Shown: positions 16,617 through 26,144, counted from the stretch's first letter. The stretch is DNA of 64,000 nt from FEN-1139 sp038207155 (GCA_038207155.1 JBBRAB010000012.1:54355-118354); one strand, 5' to 3'. Notes: a model not told the origin generated them from the letters alone. Numbers and translations: made by a program.

Positions 16617-18809
16617 ATGACCGTGCCCGCTGACCGCGTGCTGAAGGGGAGGGAAGGTCGCTGGTCTTCCCTGCTGACCTTCCCACCGCTGGTTGGGGTC
16701 GGCGTGGTAACGCTGTGCGAGCTGTATTGCCTGCTCGGTGCGTTGTTTGACGACCGCATCAATGGCGTCAGCGTGCCCACTGTTCGGCGCTTTCTCGCGA
16801 CCGAGTATCGGGGAGAGGTGCTGCGCGCCTCCCTCGTCTTGGTGTCCGGGGCAGTGCTCGCTGGGTTAGCGCTTGGCAGCGTGGCTGGGGTGGGGCTGGC
16901 CTTGCACCGCCATTTCCGAGGAGTCGAGCGTCCGCAAGCGACTCGACGCACCGTTGAGCTTCTTCTGCTCATTGGGATGCTCCAGCTCTGGCTCTGGGGC
17001 GATGACATGGCGCTTCGGCCCGCCCTTTACGAGGCAAGTTTCTACGCTCGCGGTGGTTGGCGCGCAGGGCTACAGCACTTAGTGGCCGATCAACTGGGAC
17101 GAGGCGGGGTGGCGACCCTAGCGCTTGCGGGGCTTGGGTTCGCGGTGCTTTGGCCGCTGCGTAACCAATGGCGCGCGGCCTGGCAGCGTGCCCGTCTCTC
17201 GCTGGCGTTTGGGGCCCTGCTGGTGCTGAGCTGGCTCGGCGTCGTTGGCATTTCCGAGCTTTCCTTGGGCTCGCGTCCACGAGGCAGCCGCGAGCATCCG
17301 AACGTGCTCATCATCGCGGCAGATTCTCTGCGACCCGATCGACTCGATCCAGTCCATGCGCCGCAGCTGACCGCCCTGACCGCCAAGAGCGCTGCTTTTC
17401 AGGGCGCGGTGACCCCGCTGGCGCGTACGTTCCCCTCCTGGGTGAGCCTGCTGACGGGACGCCTGCCGGTGCATCACGGCATTCGTCATATGTTCCCGCG
17501 CTGGGAGACTCGTCAGCGCGACTTCGATACTCTGCCGCAGCGCCTGGGTCGCGCGGGCTACGCCACTTCGGTGGTGAGCGATTTTGCGGGCGACATCTTT
17601 CGCCGGATCGAGCTCGGGTTCGAGCACGTGGTCGCTCCGACCTTTACGATGCGCGAGCTGGTGCGCGAGAACTTGATTGAGCGCAGCATGCCGCTGCTCC
17701 CCTGGTTGCGCGGTTCCTGGGTGCGACGGGCTTGGCCCGTGTTACCCGAGCTCCACCAGGCGACGGACTCAGAGGACGTGACCGATCGCGCTCTAGCGGA
17801 GATCGACGCCCAGGATGGGCGGCCATTTTTCGTCACGGTGTTTTACTCGACCCCGCATTTCCCCTACGCGGCGCCGGGACCAGACCATCGACGCTTCTCG
17901 GATCCAGGCTACCGCGGTCGATTTCGCTATTCTAAGAGCGACACCCTGACGGGCGACCAAGGCCTGACGCACGCCGACATCAAACAGATCCGGGATCTGT
18001 ATGACGGTGCGGTCTACTCGATGGACCGAGCTGCAGGGCGGCTGCTGGCGGGGCTCAAGCGTCGGGGACTCGACGACCACACGATCGTGGTGGTGACCGC
18101 CGATCACGGTGAGTGTCTCTACGAGCATGGGCGTGAGCAGGGCCACGGGGATCATCTCTATGGCAACGAGGCCCAGCGCGTCCCGTTCGTCCTGCACGAT
18201 CCGCGCGTGGCGCGCGCGGCGCAGCCAGTGCGTTACTCTGGACCTGTGTCAACCGTGGACCTCGCGCCCACGCTCGCAGAGCTGGTCGGAGTGCCTCTGG
18301 CCACCGATCTCGATGGGCGCTCACTGGTGCCGCTGCTTCAGGGAAAATCGCAGGGGTTTGACGCTCGGTACGTCTACGCAGAGACAGGGCTGTGGTTCAC
18401 CGAGACCATTCCCGAGGTCGCGGTCGACAAGCGCATCGCCTATCCGGACCTCGTCAGCTTGACCCAGGTGGACCGCGTTCACGACGATCAGATCGTGCTG
18501 CTTCGTGAATGGGAGTCGACCGCCATCGCGGCCAAGCATCGCATGGTGCAGGACGAGCGTTATCGGCTGGTTTACCTCCCGACGCGACGGGGCGCGCTGC
18601 TTGAGCTGTACGATCTTGAGCAGGATCGGGGCTGCACGCGGAACATTGCGGCGGCATCGCCTGCCGTCGTCGAGCGGCTCAAGGGAGTGCTCGACGGTTA
18701 CCTGCACCTAGAGACGGCAGTCGAGGTCGACGGAGAGCGCCTCGTGCCGAAGGCATCGAGAGCTCAGCCTGCGTCGGGAGCTCAGCCTGCGTCGGGAGCT
18801 CAGCCATGA
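16617..18809 (+). CDS. Membrane sulfatase/phosphoglycerol-transferase-fold enzyme (LTA synthase-like layout)
   Basis: 730 residues. Five N-terminal membrane spans (within about 15-225) precede an alkaline-phosphatase-superfamily domain. Metal-binding Asp lies in NVLIIAADSLRPDRLD and the later metal site in VVVTADHGE. The nucleophile position is Thr271 in ARTFPSWVSLLTG, not the Cys/Ser of true sulfatases, as in LtaS, OpgB and phosphoethanolamine transferases. This favours transfer or release of a phospho-head group outside the membrane. The C-terminus ends in an 18-bp repeat encoding ASGAQP units. It overlaps the next enzyme by 4 bp. Confidence 0.82.
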   Translation: MTVPADRVLKGREGRWSSLLTFPPLVGVGVVTLCELYCLLGALFDDRINGVSVPTVRRFLATEYRGEVLRASLVLVSGAVLAGLALGSVAGVGLALHRHFRGVERPQATRRTVELLLLIGMLQLWLWGDDMALRPALYEASFYARGGWRAGLQHLVADQLGRGGVATLALAGLGFAVLWPLRNQWRAAWQRARLSLAFGALLVLSWLGVVGISELSLGSRPRGSREHPNVLIIAADSLRPDRLDPVHAPQLTALTAKSAAFQGAVTPLARTFPSWVSLLTGRLPVHHGIRHMFPRWETRQRDFDTLPQRLGRAGYATSVVSDFAGDIFRRIELGFEHVVAPTFTMRELVRENLIERSMPLLPWLRGSWVRRAWPVLPELHQATDSEDVTDRALAEIDAQDGRPFFVTVFYSTPHFPYAAPGPDHRRFSDPGYRGRFRYSKSDTLTGDQGLTHADIKQIRDLYDGAVYSMDRAAGRLLAGLKRRGLDDHTIVVVTADHGECLYEHGREQGHGDHLYGNEAQRVPFVLHDPRVARAAQPVRYSGPVSTVDLAPTLAELVGVPLATDLDGRSLVPLLQGKSQGFDARYVYAETGLWFTETIPEVAVDKRIAYPDLVSLTQVDRVHDDQIVLLREWESTAIAAKHRMVQDERYRLVYLPTRRGALLELYDLEQDRGCTRNIAAASPAVVERLKGVLDGYLHLETAVEVDGERLVPKASRAQPASGAQPASGAQP
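18753..18806 (+). repeat. 18-bp tandem repeat, 3 copies, spanning a gene junction
   Basis: Three 18-bp units (GCGTCGGGAGCTCAGCCT type) encode repeated ASGAQP/ASRAQP at the extreme C-terminus of the first sulfatase-fold protein. The last unit runs into the ATG of the next gene, so copy number could alter the spacing before that start codon while keeping frame. Confidence 0.8.
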
Positions 18810-21439
18810 AGCGCAGCCAACTGCGGGACCTTGCCTTTGGCGCGCCGTTTAGTAGCGGGGCCGCCCTCGGTCTTGTGTTGTCGCTGCTGCTCGGTGCCGC
18901 TGCGGTCGGCGTCTGGGCAAACGAGCATCGTCGCTGCCTTGATACCCCTGTTCCGCGGGTAATGCTTGAGGGCGGGCGTGCTGGCGGCGCCGCGAGTGCG
19001 CAGCAGCGTCCGGGGGACAAAACGCTTGGAGTCGCACTGCGCCTCAGCGATGTGCTCGACAGCGCGCGCCTCGACGGGGCGACTCTCGATGCGCCGGAGA
19101 TCAAGGGCGTGCTCACCGCCCATTGGCGGCGACAGAAGGCGCCGTTCGTCGGGCCCGAGGGAGCCCTGGGTCGCTACGTGCAGCACATTGGGCTCGAGCG
19201 GGTGCGCGGGCAGAGCATGGCTGAGCGCACGGGTGATTCCGGATGGAAGCCAGACAATCACCTCTGGGGGCTCGACGACGGCAGCTTTGATCAGCGTGAG
19301 TCGTTGCTCTTGCCCGCAGGCGCAAGCTGGGTGTTTCCCCTACGTGTCCCCGGGGCGCGGCGTTTTCACGCGAGTCTTGGCCTGCTTGGTGAGGGCCGCG
19401 GGACGCTTGAGCTGGCGCTTCAATCGGGGACCAAGCGTGAGGTGCTAGGTCGCGTAGCGGTCAGCGCCAATCGTCGCTGGACGGACTATGAACTCGCCCT
19501 GCCAAGCGGCGTGACCGGCGAGCTGGTGCTCAGTCTGAAGGCGGAGTCCGGTCAACCCCTGATCGGCCTGCTCGGCGCACCAGTGCTCCTGGCGCCGGGA
19601 GCCGCCAAGGCTCCGTTCAACGTGCTCTACATCATCGTGGACGCGTTGCGGAGTGACGCCGTGGGCGCGTCCCACGAGCCTGCTGAGGACGCACGCCGTC
19701 GCGCCGCAGCGGTGCCGCCGCAGCATGCCGTGCTGCCACGCTTGCCGGAGGTCAGTCCCGAGATCGATCGGTTGGCCGCACGCGGAGCCGTGTTTTCTGA
19801 GGCTTACAGCGCTGCGATGTGGACTCGGCCCTCGACCATCGCGATGCTGACGGGCCAGCGCGCGAGCCGCTCTGGAGTGCCGGTGCTTGAGCTCGTGCCC
19901 GGGACGGCGGAGCTTCATAGCTACTACGCCCATCGTCCGCCGCTGTTGTCGTTGTCGTTTCGCGCGGCAGGTAGTCTGACCCACGCCATCGTCAACAACA
20001 TGTATCTCTGCGGCTACCTCGGGGTGGGCGTGGACACCGGGTTTGAGGGACTGGTCGACCATCGCTACCAGACCCTCGACACGCGCCGGATCACGGACGA
20101 CACCGTGGAGTGGTTACGTCAGCACCATGACGAGCGTTTCACGCTGCTCGTCAACTACGCCTCTCCCCACGCGCCCTACGTTCCTGAATCGCAATTCCTC
20201 GAGCCGATCGAGCGCAATTCGGCTCATCCCGATCATCCCATGGTGCGACGCTACCTCGGTGAGGTGCGTAAGGATGACGCTGCGATCGGTGAGCTGCTGG
20301 CCGAGCTCGACCGGCTAGGTCTGCGTGATAGCACGGCGATCGTCGTGACCGCGGATCACGGCGAGACCATGAGCGAGAGTCACGACATCGTCGCAGTCGA
20401 CGTCGCTCGCAACGTGCCTTCAGGGCGCTTTACGCATCTTTCCACCATGTGGGACGAGGCGGCGCGGGTGGCTTTGGTGATGTCGCTGCCCGGCAAGATC
20501 CCCGAGGGAAAGCGTTTCACGAACGTCGTTCAGAACATTGACGTCTTTCCGACCTTGCTCGAGCTTGCCGGACTCAAGCTGCCGGACGGCCTCGACGCGC
20601 GGTCGCTGCGGCCGCTGTTTGACGGACAGCCCTTGCCCGAGCGTCCGCTTCTGGTCGAAGGGCGCGGCGCCGTCGCGCTGCGGGACGGGCATTATCGCCT
20701 GATTTGGCGTCAGCCGGTCGCGCGCAAGCTCGAACGTCAGGGGACTCAGTTCGAGAAGACTTACGAGCTATACGATCTCGAGAGTGATCCGGGTGAGCGT
20801 CAGGATCTCGCCGCAGAACGCCCCGAAGTCGTAGCCCAGCTGCGCCTGAGAATTGAGGCGCTACTGAGCGAGCAGGTCGCGAGCACTGCGGCGCCGACGG
20901 GTCCTGGGACTGTGAGTCTGCGTTTCGTCACGGCAGGTCACGCGCGCGCGCTGGTGGGCCATATTAAGCCAGCCAAGGACGCTTCGCCTCCAACACGGTT
21001 CGTGGTGACTCCGGTGGGTGTCGACGCCGCTGCGCTCGAGCAGCTGGGGCTCGCGGTCGAGATCAACGCGCGCACCTCGACTCGACGGGCGATCGGGTTT
21101 GATATCGAGCTCGAGCCGCCCGAGACGCGGCTCGAGTGGAGCTTTACCCTCGACGGAAGGCCGCTTAGCGAGGCAGAGGTGTTCGGTGGCGAGCTCGGCT
21201 GGGCTGCTCCCGAGCTGCTGAGCGGACTTCCCAAGGGCTTTTCCGGCACCCGGCTCGATTCGCTGCGGCGAGCGCATCTCGTGCCGCAGCAGGAACAGGG
21301 CTTGTTTGTGACGCGGCGTGGTTCCAGTCTGCTCGGACTCGGACTTGAGCTCGATACCAATGACCAAGCGCAAGCGGAAGCTCAGCGCGCGATGGAAGCC
21401 TGGGGCTACTCGCGTAAATCCAGCTCAGGCGGTCACTGA
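18806..21439 (+). CDS. Membrane-anchored sulfatase-fold enzyme with C-terminal beta domain
   Basis: 877 residues. One N-terminal span (GLVLSLLLGAAAVGVW) is followed by a strand-rich domain (about 90-265), then the alkaline-phosphatase-superfamily domain: metal Asp in NVLYIIVDALRSD, Thr340 at the nucleophile position in WTRPSTIAMLTG, and IVVTADHGETMSE. An insertion of about 25 charged residues sits between the first metal motif and SPEIDRLAARG. The last 190 residues form another strand-rich region of unknown role. ATGA overlap with the upstream enzyme suggests the two are made together and act on the same envelope polymer or lipid. Confidence 0.8.
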   Translation: MKRSQLRDLAFGAPFSSGAALGLVLSLLLGAAAVGVWANEHRRCLDTPVPRVMLEGGRAGGAASAQQRPGDKTLGVALRLSDVLDSARLDGATLDAPEIKGVLTAHWRRQKAPFVGPEGALGRYVQHIGLERVRGQSMAERTGDSGWKPDNHLWGLDDGSFDQRESLLLPAGASWVFPLRVPGARRFHASLGLLGEGRGTLELALQSGTKREVLGRVAVSANRRWTDYELALPSGVTGELVLSLKAESGQPLIGLLGAPVLLAPGAAKAPFNVLYIIVDALRSDAVGASHEPAEDARRRAAAVPPQHAVLPRLPEVSPEIDRLAARGAVFSEAYSAAMWTRPSTIAMLTGQRASRSGVPVLELVPGTAELHSYYAHRPPLLSLSFRAAGSLTHAIVNNMYLCGYLGVGVDTGFEGLVDHRYQTLDTRRITDDTVEWLRQHHDERFTLLVNYASPHAPYVPESQFLEPIERNSAHPDHPMVRRYLGEVRKDDAAIGELLAELDRLGLRDSTAIVVTADHGETMSESHDIVAVDVARNVPSGRFTHLSTMWDEAARVALVMSLPGKIPEGKRFTNVVQNIDVFPTLLELAGLKLPDGLDARSLRPLFDGQPLPERPLLVEGRGAVALRDGHYRLIWRQPVARKLERQGTQFEKTYELYDLESDPGERQDLAAERPEVVAQLRLRIEALLSEQVASTAAPTGPGTVSLRFVTAGHARALVGHIKPAKDASPPTRFVVTPVGVDAAALEQLGLAVEINARTSTRRAIGFDIELEPPETRLEWSFTLDGRPLSEAEVFGGELGWAAPELLSGLPKGFSGTRLDSLRRAHLVPQQEQGLFVTRRGSSLLGLGLELDTNDQAQAEAQRAMEAWGYSRKSSSGGH

Positions 21440-21921
21440 TGCTCGCGGTGCGCTTTGGGCGGTCCTGTTTTGTGCGCCGATCTGCGGCCTTGGCGCTGGC
21501 GACGGGCCTGCTCGCTTGCCAGCAGGATCCCCCAACACCGCGGTCCACGAAGGTGAGCTTGCCTTGGGAGCACGCCGCGACCGACACCGCGCTTGGGGCG
21601 CTAGCCGAGACGACTGACGCTGACGGGCTGCGTGTTGGTGGCTCCTGCGGTCGACAACGACTGACTGGCATCCTGTCAGTATTGCGACCGGAGCTCGCCA
21701 ACTGTTGGCGATGGGCTGGGCCACGCGAGTCCGGCACGCTGCGGTACCACGTCGAAATCAACCCCCTGGGGCGGGTGAGTCGAGTCTCGGTGGAGACCCA
21801 CGGAACGCCGGTCCCAGTCGTAGCGGCCTGTCAGCAACAGCGCATTGAGGTGCTCCTGGTGCCAAGGGCGGAGCAAGCTTGTTCGCTTGAGCTCGCGTCG
21901 GCGCTGCCCTCAAAGCCGTAG
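21439..21921 (+). CDS. Lipoprotein with AgmX/PglI-like C-terminal domain
   Basis: 160 residues. The N-terminus has a signal with lipobox LLAC (about residues 25-28). The C-terminal half, LSVLRPELANCWRWA, TLRYHVEINPLGRVSRVSVET and a terminal Cys-containing block, matches the pattern of the AgmX/PglI C-terminal domain found in many myxobacterial gliding or envelope proteins (conserved pair of Cys, TonB-like strand pattern). The start codon overlaps the stop of the preceding sulfatase-fold gene by 1 bp (TGATG). Function unknown. Confidence 0.68.
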   Translation: MLAVRFGRSCFVRRSAALALATGLLACQQDPPTPRSTKVSLPWEHAATDTALGALAETTDADGLRVGGSCGRQRLTGILSVLRPELANCWRWAGPRESGTLRYHVEINPLGRVSRVSVETHGTPVPVVAACQQQRIEVLLVPRAEQACSLELASALPSKP

Positions 21922-22012
21922 ATTGCTTGGGTTCCCGTTCCGGGATGTCCTGAGCTATCCTTGCGGCGGTGCGTCCAGTGGCTCCGACTGGCACGGCGAG
22001 TCTTCAGCATCC

Positions 22013-23127
22013 ATGAACCGCTTCTGGTTTCCGTCACTGCACTATCGGCACAGCTCAGCGCTCGCTCTGTTGCTACTCGGCGTCGCTTGTCGAGAGCCGA
22101 CGCAGATCACGGTTGAGATCGAGACGGACATTGCCTGCAAGGAGCTGACCGGAACTGAGCTGCGGCTCGGCGATATCGGAGCGCTTGGGCAGTGGTCAGC
22201 GAGCGCGGCGACAGAGCAATGCTCGCAAGCGGTTGGGGTGCGCTCGCGCGTTGGCAGCATCGTGTTGCTCGCGGGCGAGCAGCGCACGGAGTCGGTCGCC
22301 TTTGAGCTGGCGGGGGGCTGGAATGCGGCGCCCTCGGTTTGTTAGAACGAGCGCGGGCGCGTGCATCCTCTGCCGCCGAGCTGCGCCGTGGCGCGGCGCG
22401 CGCTGCGCTTCATTCCGCATACGGCGCTCTCGATGCGAGTCATGTTGTGGAGCGACTGCGCTGGGATCGAGTGCATGGAAACCGAGATCTGCGTCGATCG
22501 CCACTGCGTGCCGGCCGAGCTTGACCCGGGCAGTTGCCGTGACCAGAGCTGTTCCCTCGATCCGCCCGTCACGCCCGGAGCCGGTGGCAGCGGTGGCGGT
22601 GGTGCGCAGGCGTTGATTCAAGTGCGCAACTGCCAAACTCTGGTGACCGTGCCCGTCGCGAACACCGAGGGGCTTGCGGCGCTGCGCCCGAGTGGCACCT
22701 GAGCTGCTTTTCGTTGACCGGCGTAGTCACGGTGCAGGCAAGCGCGGGCCGCGCCTCGGCTCACCCAAGAAATGCCGCCAGCAGCGGCGAGGTCGCGGTC
22801 GTGTGGGATGAAGATGACGGCGCTGGTGGGCGCGACATCGTGTTCGTGCGGCTCTCGGCGATTGGGGCAATGCCGAGCGTCCCCGTGATCCTCGGCAAGG
22901 GTACCGAGCCAATCATCACGGTCGCGGGAACTGGCGACCTCGTGGTCTGGCAGTCAGGCGCTCAGGTCCTGCAGTGTCGGGTGACCGGCGGGGTGGGGGA
23001 GGCAGCGGTGCCGCTGTTTGAGTCCATCCCGACCTCAGGCCTGCGCGCGGTAGCCGCTGGGTCCTCGCAGGCGATTGCGTACTACGACACCGGGCTGACG
23101 CGCGCTCGCCTGGCGATCTGCCCCTAG
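22013..23127 (+). pseudogene. Disrupted myxobacterial-type lipoprotein (in-frame stop plus frameshift)
   Basis: Three pieces line up as one protein. Piece 1 (22013-22345) begins with a lipoprotein signal (LALLLLGVAC) and ends at TAG 22343-22345. Piece 2 continues in the same frame with CAVARRALRFIPHTALSMRVML and ETEICVDRHCV, a layout I associate with a family of Cys-rich myxobacterial lipoproteins, to TGA 22702. Piece 3 (about 22690-23127) continues one frame over with SGEVAVVWDEDDG and ends RLAICP. The shift lies around 22640-22690. Separate small genes remain possible, but the continuity of composition favours one gene broken by mutation or sequence error. Confidence 0.6.
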
Positions 23128-23176
23128 CTTGCAGTCGAGCAGCACGGTCGACGCAGGCTGGCGCTTTGGCGCTACA

Positions 23177-24106
23177 ATGCTGCGGGTGAAGCTCCTGGCG
23201 TCTGTCAGCGTCGATCTTGACGAAATCCCAGAGTACTACGCGCTGCACGGTCTTGGAGAACCTCCGTCAGCTGTCGCGGGACTGGTGCACGAGCTCGCGC
23301 TCGAACGACTCTCGCTCTGGGCTCGCGAGCAGGACCTGAAATTGACCTGGTTCGTCGTCGGGCGTGAACTTGACCGAGCGGGGGTCGCCGCGCGACTGCA
23401 TGCTGCGTTTGAGCAGGGGGACGAGCTCGCGAGCCACAGCGAAAACCACCGCTACGATCTCGTCCAGTGTGACGCCGCGACCCAACGAGCAGAAATCGAG
23501 CAGTGTTTCGAGCGCTTGACGCGCCTCACGGGCAAGCTGCGCTTCGGTTTTCGCGCGCCAGGCTACACACTCAGTGATGCTCTCGTGGCCGAGCTGACAG
23601 CGCAACGCGCGCTCTACGATAGCTCGGTGTTTGCCTGTCCTAGCTACATGGCGGCCAAGGCGACCGCCATGGGCTGGATGCGGCTGCGGGGACGCCGCAG
23701 TCGGGCCGCGGCGATCGAGCCTCAGGTGCTGCGGGCGCCGCGGCGTGCGTACCGCATGGGCGAGCATTATTTCGAGCGTGGGCAAGGACTGCTCGAGCTA
23801 CCAATTCAGGTCACGCGCGGCCTGCGGCTGCCGTACATCGGCACCGCGCTGGCGCTCGCGGGTGACCGTGGCGCGCGTTGGCTCACGTCACAGGTGGTGG
23901 GCGAGCCGCACGTCAACCTGGAGCTGCATGGCATCGACGCGCTCGACGTGGACGACGGGGTTACGGTGTTGGGCCGCGTTCAACCCGAGCTGCGGCGTTC
24001 TTGGCGCTCAAAACTCGACACTTTTGCCGCCGCTCTGGCCGTATTGCGGGACGGTGCCCACGAGTTGGTCACCTTAGCGGAGGCCTCCCAGCGTCTGGAA
24101 CTGTAG
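23177..24106 (+). CDS. Polysaccharide deacetylase family protein
   Basis: About 309 residues from ATG 23177 (GTG 23186 possible). A NodB-type carbohydrate esterase that removes N- or O-acetyl groups. Visible motifs are the first catalytic/metal block ASVSVDLDEIPEYY, the metal His pair in ELASHSENHRYDL (HxxxH) and GFRAPGYTLSD. The EIPEYY and GEPHVNLELHGIDALD parts recall the subgroup with a partial NodB domain. No signal peptide, so probably cytoplasmic or membrane-associated. It could modify a surface glycan precursor. Confidence 0.82.
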   Translation: MLRVKLLASVSVDLDEIPEYYALHGLGEPPSAVAGLVHELALERLSLWAREQDLKLTWFVVGRELDRAGVAARLHAAFEQGDELASHSENHRYDLVQCDAATQRAEIEQCFERLTRLTGKLRFGFRAPGYTLSDALVAELTAQRALYDSSVFACPSYMAAKATAMGWMRLRGRRSRAAAIEPQVLRAPRRAYRMGEHYFERGQGLLELPIQVTRGLRLPYIGTALALAGDRGARWLTSQVVGEPHVNLELHGIDALDVDDGVTVLGRVQPELRRSWRSKLDTFAAALAVLRDGAHELVTLAEASQRLEL

Positions 24107-24171
24107 TGCGGCCTCGTGGCCTGAGGCTTGGGTTTGACGGGCTCGGGGGTGAGCGGTAGCAAAGGTCCAGC

Positions 24172-24948
24172 ATGAGTGACGACGTCCTGCGCATCGGGTC
24201 CCACGTTTTCAGCAGCCGGCTCATCGTCGGTACGGGCAAATACGCCAGCGTCGAGCAGACGCGCTTGGCGCTCGAGGCCTCCGGGGCCGAGGTGGTCACC
24301 GTCGCGTTGCGCCGGGTTGACCCCAAGGACCGCGGACCCGGTAGCTTGATGGAGCTCCTGCTCAGCAAGCGTTGGACGATCCTACCGAACACGGCTGGCT
24401 GCTTTACGGCAGATGACGCGGTGCGCACCCTGCGCTTGGCGCGCGAGCTTGGAATCGCCGAAATCGTCAAGCTGGAGGTGCTCGGCGATCCGAAGACCCT
24501 CTATCCCGACAATGAGCAGACGCTTGAGGCCGCCAAGATCCTGGTAAAAGAGGGCTTCACCGTGCTGCCGTATTGCATCGACGATCCGATCGTCTGCCGC
24601 AAGCTTGAGGAGCTGGGTTGCGCCGCCGTGATGCCCCTGGCCGCGCCGATTGGCTCGGGTCTTGGGATCCGCAATCCGCACAACCTGCAGATCATCCTGG
24701 AGCATGCCAAGGTCCCGGTGATTGTTGATGCCGGCGTGGGGACGGCCAGCGATGCCGCAGTCGCGATGGAACTCGGTTGCCAGGGCGTGCTGATGAACAC
24801 AGCGATCGCTCAGGCAAAGGATCCGGTCTTGATGGCTCACGCGATGCGCGAAGCCGTGAGTGCCGGTCGCAAAGCATTCCTCGCCGGGCGGATGCCCAAG
24901 CGCGCTTACGCCAATGCGTCGAGCCCGACGCAGGGACTAATCGAGTGA
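24172..24948 (+). CDS. thiG: Thiazole synthase
   Basis: 258 residues, normal ThiG length. ThiG forms the thiazole phosphate of thiamine from deoxyxylulose phosphate, dehydroglycine and ThiS thiocarboxylate. The DXP Schiff-base Lys100 lies in EIVKLEVLGD, and the phosphate-binding AAPIGSGLGIRNP and VDAGVGTASDAAVAMELGC motifs are intact. ThiS, ThiF and ThiO/H are not in the window. GTG of the next gene overlaps its stop, and thiE follows, so thiG-vanZ-like-thiE is an operon. I found no clear TPP riboswitch in the 65 bp upstream. Confidence 0.96.
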   Translation: MSDDVLRIGSHVFSSRLIVGTGKYASVEQTRLALEASGAEVVTVALRRVDPKDRGPGSLMELLLSKRWTILPNTAGCFTADDAVRTLRLARELGIAEIVKLEVLGDPKTLYPDNEQTLEAAKILVKEGFTVLPYCIDDPIVCRKLEELGCAAVMPLAAPIGSGLGIRNPHNLQIILEHAKVPVIVDAGVGTASDAAVAMELGCQGVLMNTAIAQAKDPVLMAHAMREAVSAGRKAFLAGRMPKRAYANASSPTQGLIE

Positions 24949-25403
24949 TTATCGCTCGCCGCCTCGGCCTCCGTTCGCTGGGTCAGCCGGCAGCGGGCGC
25001 GCTACGCCTTGCGCCCCTCTTGGCCTATCTCGCCATCATCTTTTACCTCGGAGGCAGCTCGGCGCCGCCGAGTCTGGGGATGACGATGAGCGACAAGCTG
25101 CAGCATCTTGGAGGCTTTGGGCTCTTGGCGCTGCTCGCGCTACCGGCGCTCTGCTTTGAGTTGCCGCACCTGGGCGGGCGAGTGACCGCGCTGCTCGCGA
25201 TTGCGTTTTCGTCTTTGGTTGGGGCCTTGCTCGAGGTGTATCAAGGGTTTTGCCCACCGCGCACGCCCGAGCTGCTCGACTGGGTTGCAGACACCGTTGG
25301 GGCCGGCTTGGCGCTGCTGGGGGTGCTTGTTTTGCGGCAGATTTGGCTGCGGGTTTCGCCCGCGCCCGCGCCGTCGCCCTCGGTTGATCGCCTCACGCCG
25401 TGA
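24945..25403 (+). CDS. VanZ-like membrane protein
   Basis: 152 residues from GTG 24945, which overlaps the thiG stop by 4 bp. Four hydrophobic segments are visible. The VanZ-family hallmarks are present: SDKLQHLGGFGLLALLAL near the second span and the acidic pair in LLEVYQGFCPPRTPELLDWVADTVGAGLALL, split across the third loop and fourth span. The family is named after a teicoplanin-resistance protein, but most members are uncharacterised. Its GTGA overlap with thiE downstream locks it between two thiamine genes, which is unusual. Confidence 0.85.
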   Translation: MIIARRLGLRSLGQPAAGALRLAPLLAYLAIIFYLGGSSAPPSLGMTMSDKLQHLGGFGLLALLALPALCFELPHLGGRVTALLAIAFSSLVGALLEVYQGFCPPRTPELLDWVADTVGAGLALLGVLVLRQIWLRVSPAPAPSPSVDRLTP

Positions 25404-26059
25404 GCGACTGGCAGCCGCCGCAGCTCTGGGTACTCACGGACCTTCAGGTCGCAGCTGAGCCGGTCTTGGGTGAGCGCTTGGCGCGGCTCTGCGAGGCGGC
25501 CAAGCCTGGCTCGCTGCTGGTGCAGCTACGCGACAAGGAGGTGTCGGCGCGTCGGCGCTTGGAGCTCGGACTCAGACTGCGAGCGCTCACCGCCGCCGCG
25601 GGTCACCTGCTCGCCGTCAACGACCGGCTGGATCTCGCGTGGCTGCTCGAGGCGGATGTCGTGCATCTCGCCGAAGCGAGCGTTGAACCCGAGCGGGTTC
25701 GCGTGCACTTCGGTAAGCGGTTCCGTATCAGTCGTGCCTGCCACCGGCTCGAGGACTGTGGGCGGTCGGACGTGGACGCCGTCGTCGTCAGTCCGTGCTT
25801 TGCGGCGCGCAAGGGGAGAGCGCCGCTCCTGCAAGCGGGCCTTGCGGAGGCTTGCCGCAGGTCACAGGAGGGCGGAGGGGCGGCTGTCATCGCCTTGGGT
25901 GGGGTCGGCGTGGAAAACGCCCTAGGCGCCTTGCAGGCGGGCGCGGCTGGCGTGGCCGTGATCGGTGCGGCTCTGAGCGACGCGGCCTGGACCGCCACGG
26001 GCGGGCAGCCGCCACCCGCCATGGCTCTGCTAGCGGCTCTCGGCCTAGCTCGACGTTAG
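25400..26059 (+). CDS. thiE: Thiamine phosphate synthase
   Basis: 219 residues from GTG 25400, overlapping the VanZ-like stop by 4 bp. ThiE joins HMP-PP and thiazole phosphate to give thiamine phosphate. TIM-barrel motifs are recognisable: LLVQLRDKEVSA (Arg/Asp/Lys pyrophosphate pocket), LLAVNDRLDLAW, VVSPCFAARKG and ALGGVGVENALGALQAGAAGVAVIGA. The segment after VVHLAEASV is shorter than the usual HLGQ-D region, so substrate residues there look degenerate. Thiamine context supports the assignment. Confidence 0.87.
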   Translation: MSDWQPPQLWVLTDLQVAAEPVLGERLARLCEAAKPGSLLVQLRDKEVSARRRLELGLRLRALTAAAGHLLAVNDRLDLAWLLEADVVHLAEASVEPERVRVHFGKRFRISRACHRLEDCGRSDVDAVVVSPCFAARKGRAPLLQAGLAEACRRSQEGGGAAVIALGGVGVENALGALQAGAAGVAVIGAALSDAAWTATGGQPPPAMALLAALGLARR

Positions 26060-26144
26060 CCTGAGGTGAAGGCAGCAAACGCGTGGCTTTGCGCGGCTAT
26101 GCGGCCGATCAACGCGATTCGTGCTATGGGGCGCGCCGTTGTCC

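Noticed and set aside
16165..16686. N-terminal extension of the MlaF-like gene to 16686
   Set aside because: The added residues are unrelated to ABC proteins and would overlap the plus-strand gene at 16330; GTG 16164 gives the usual family length.
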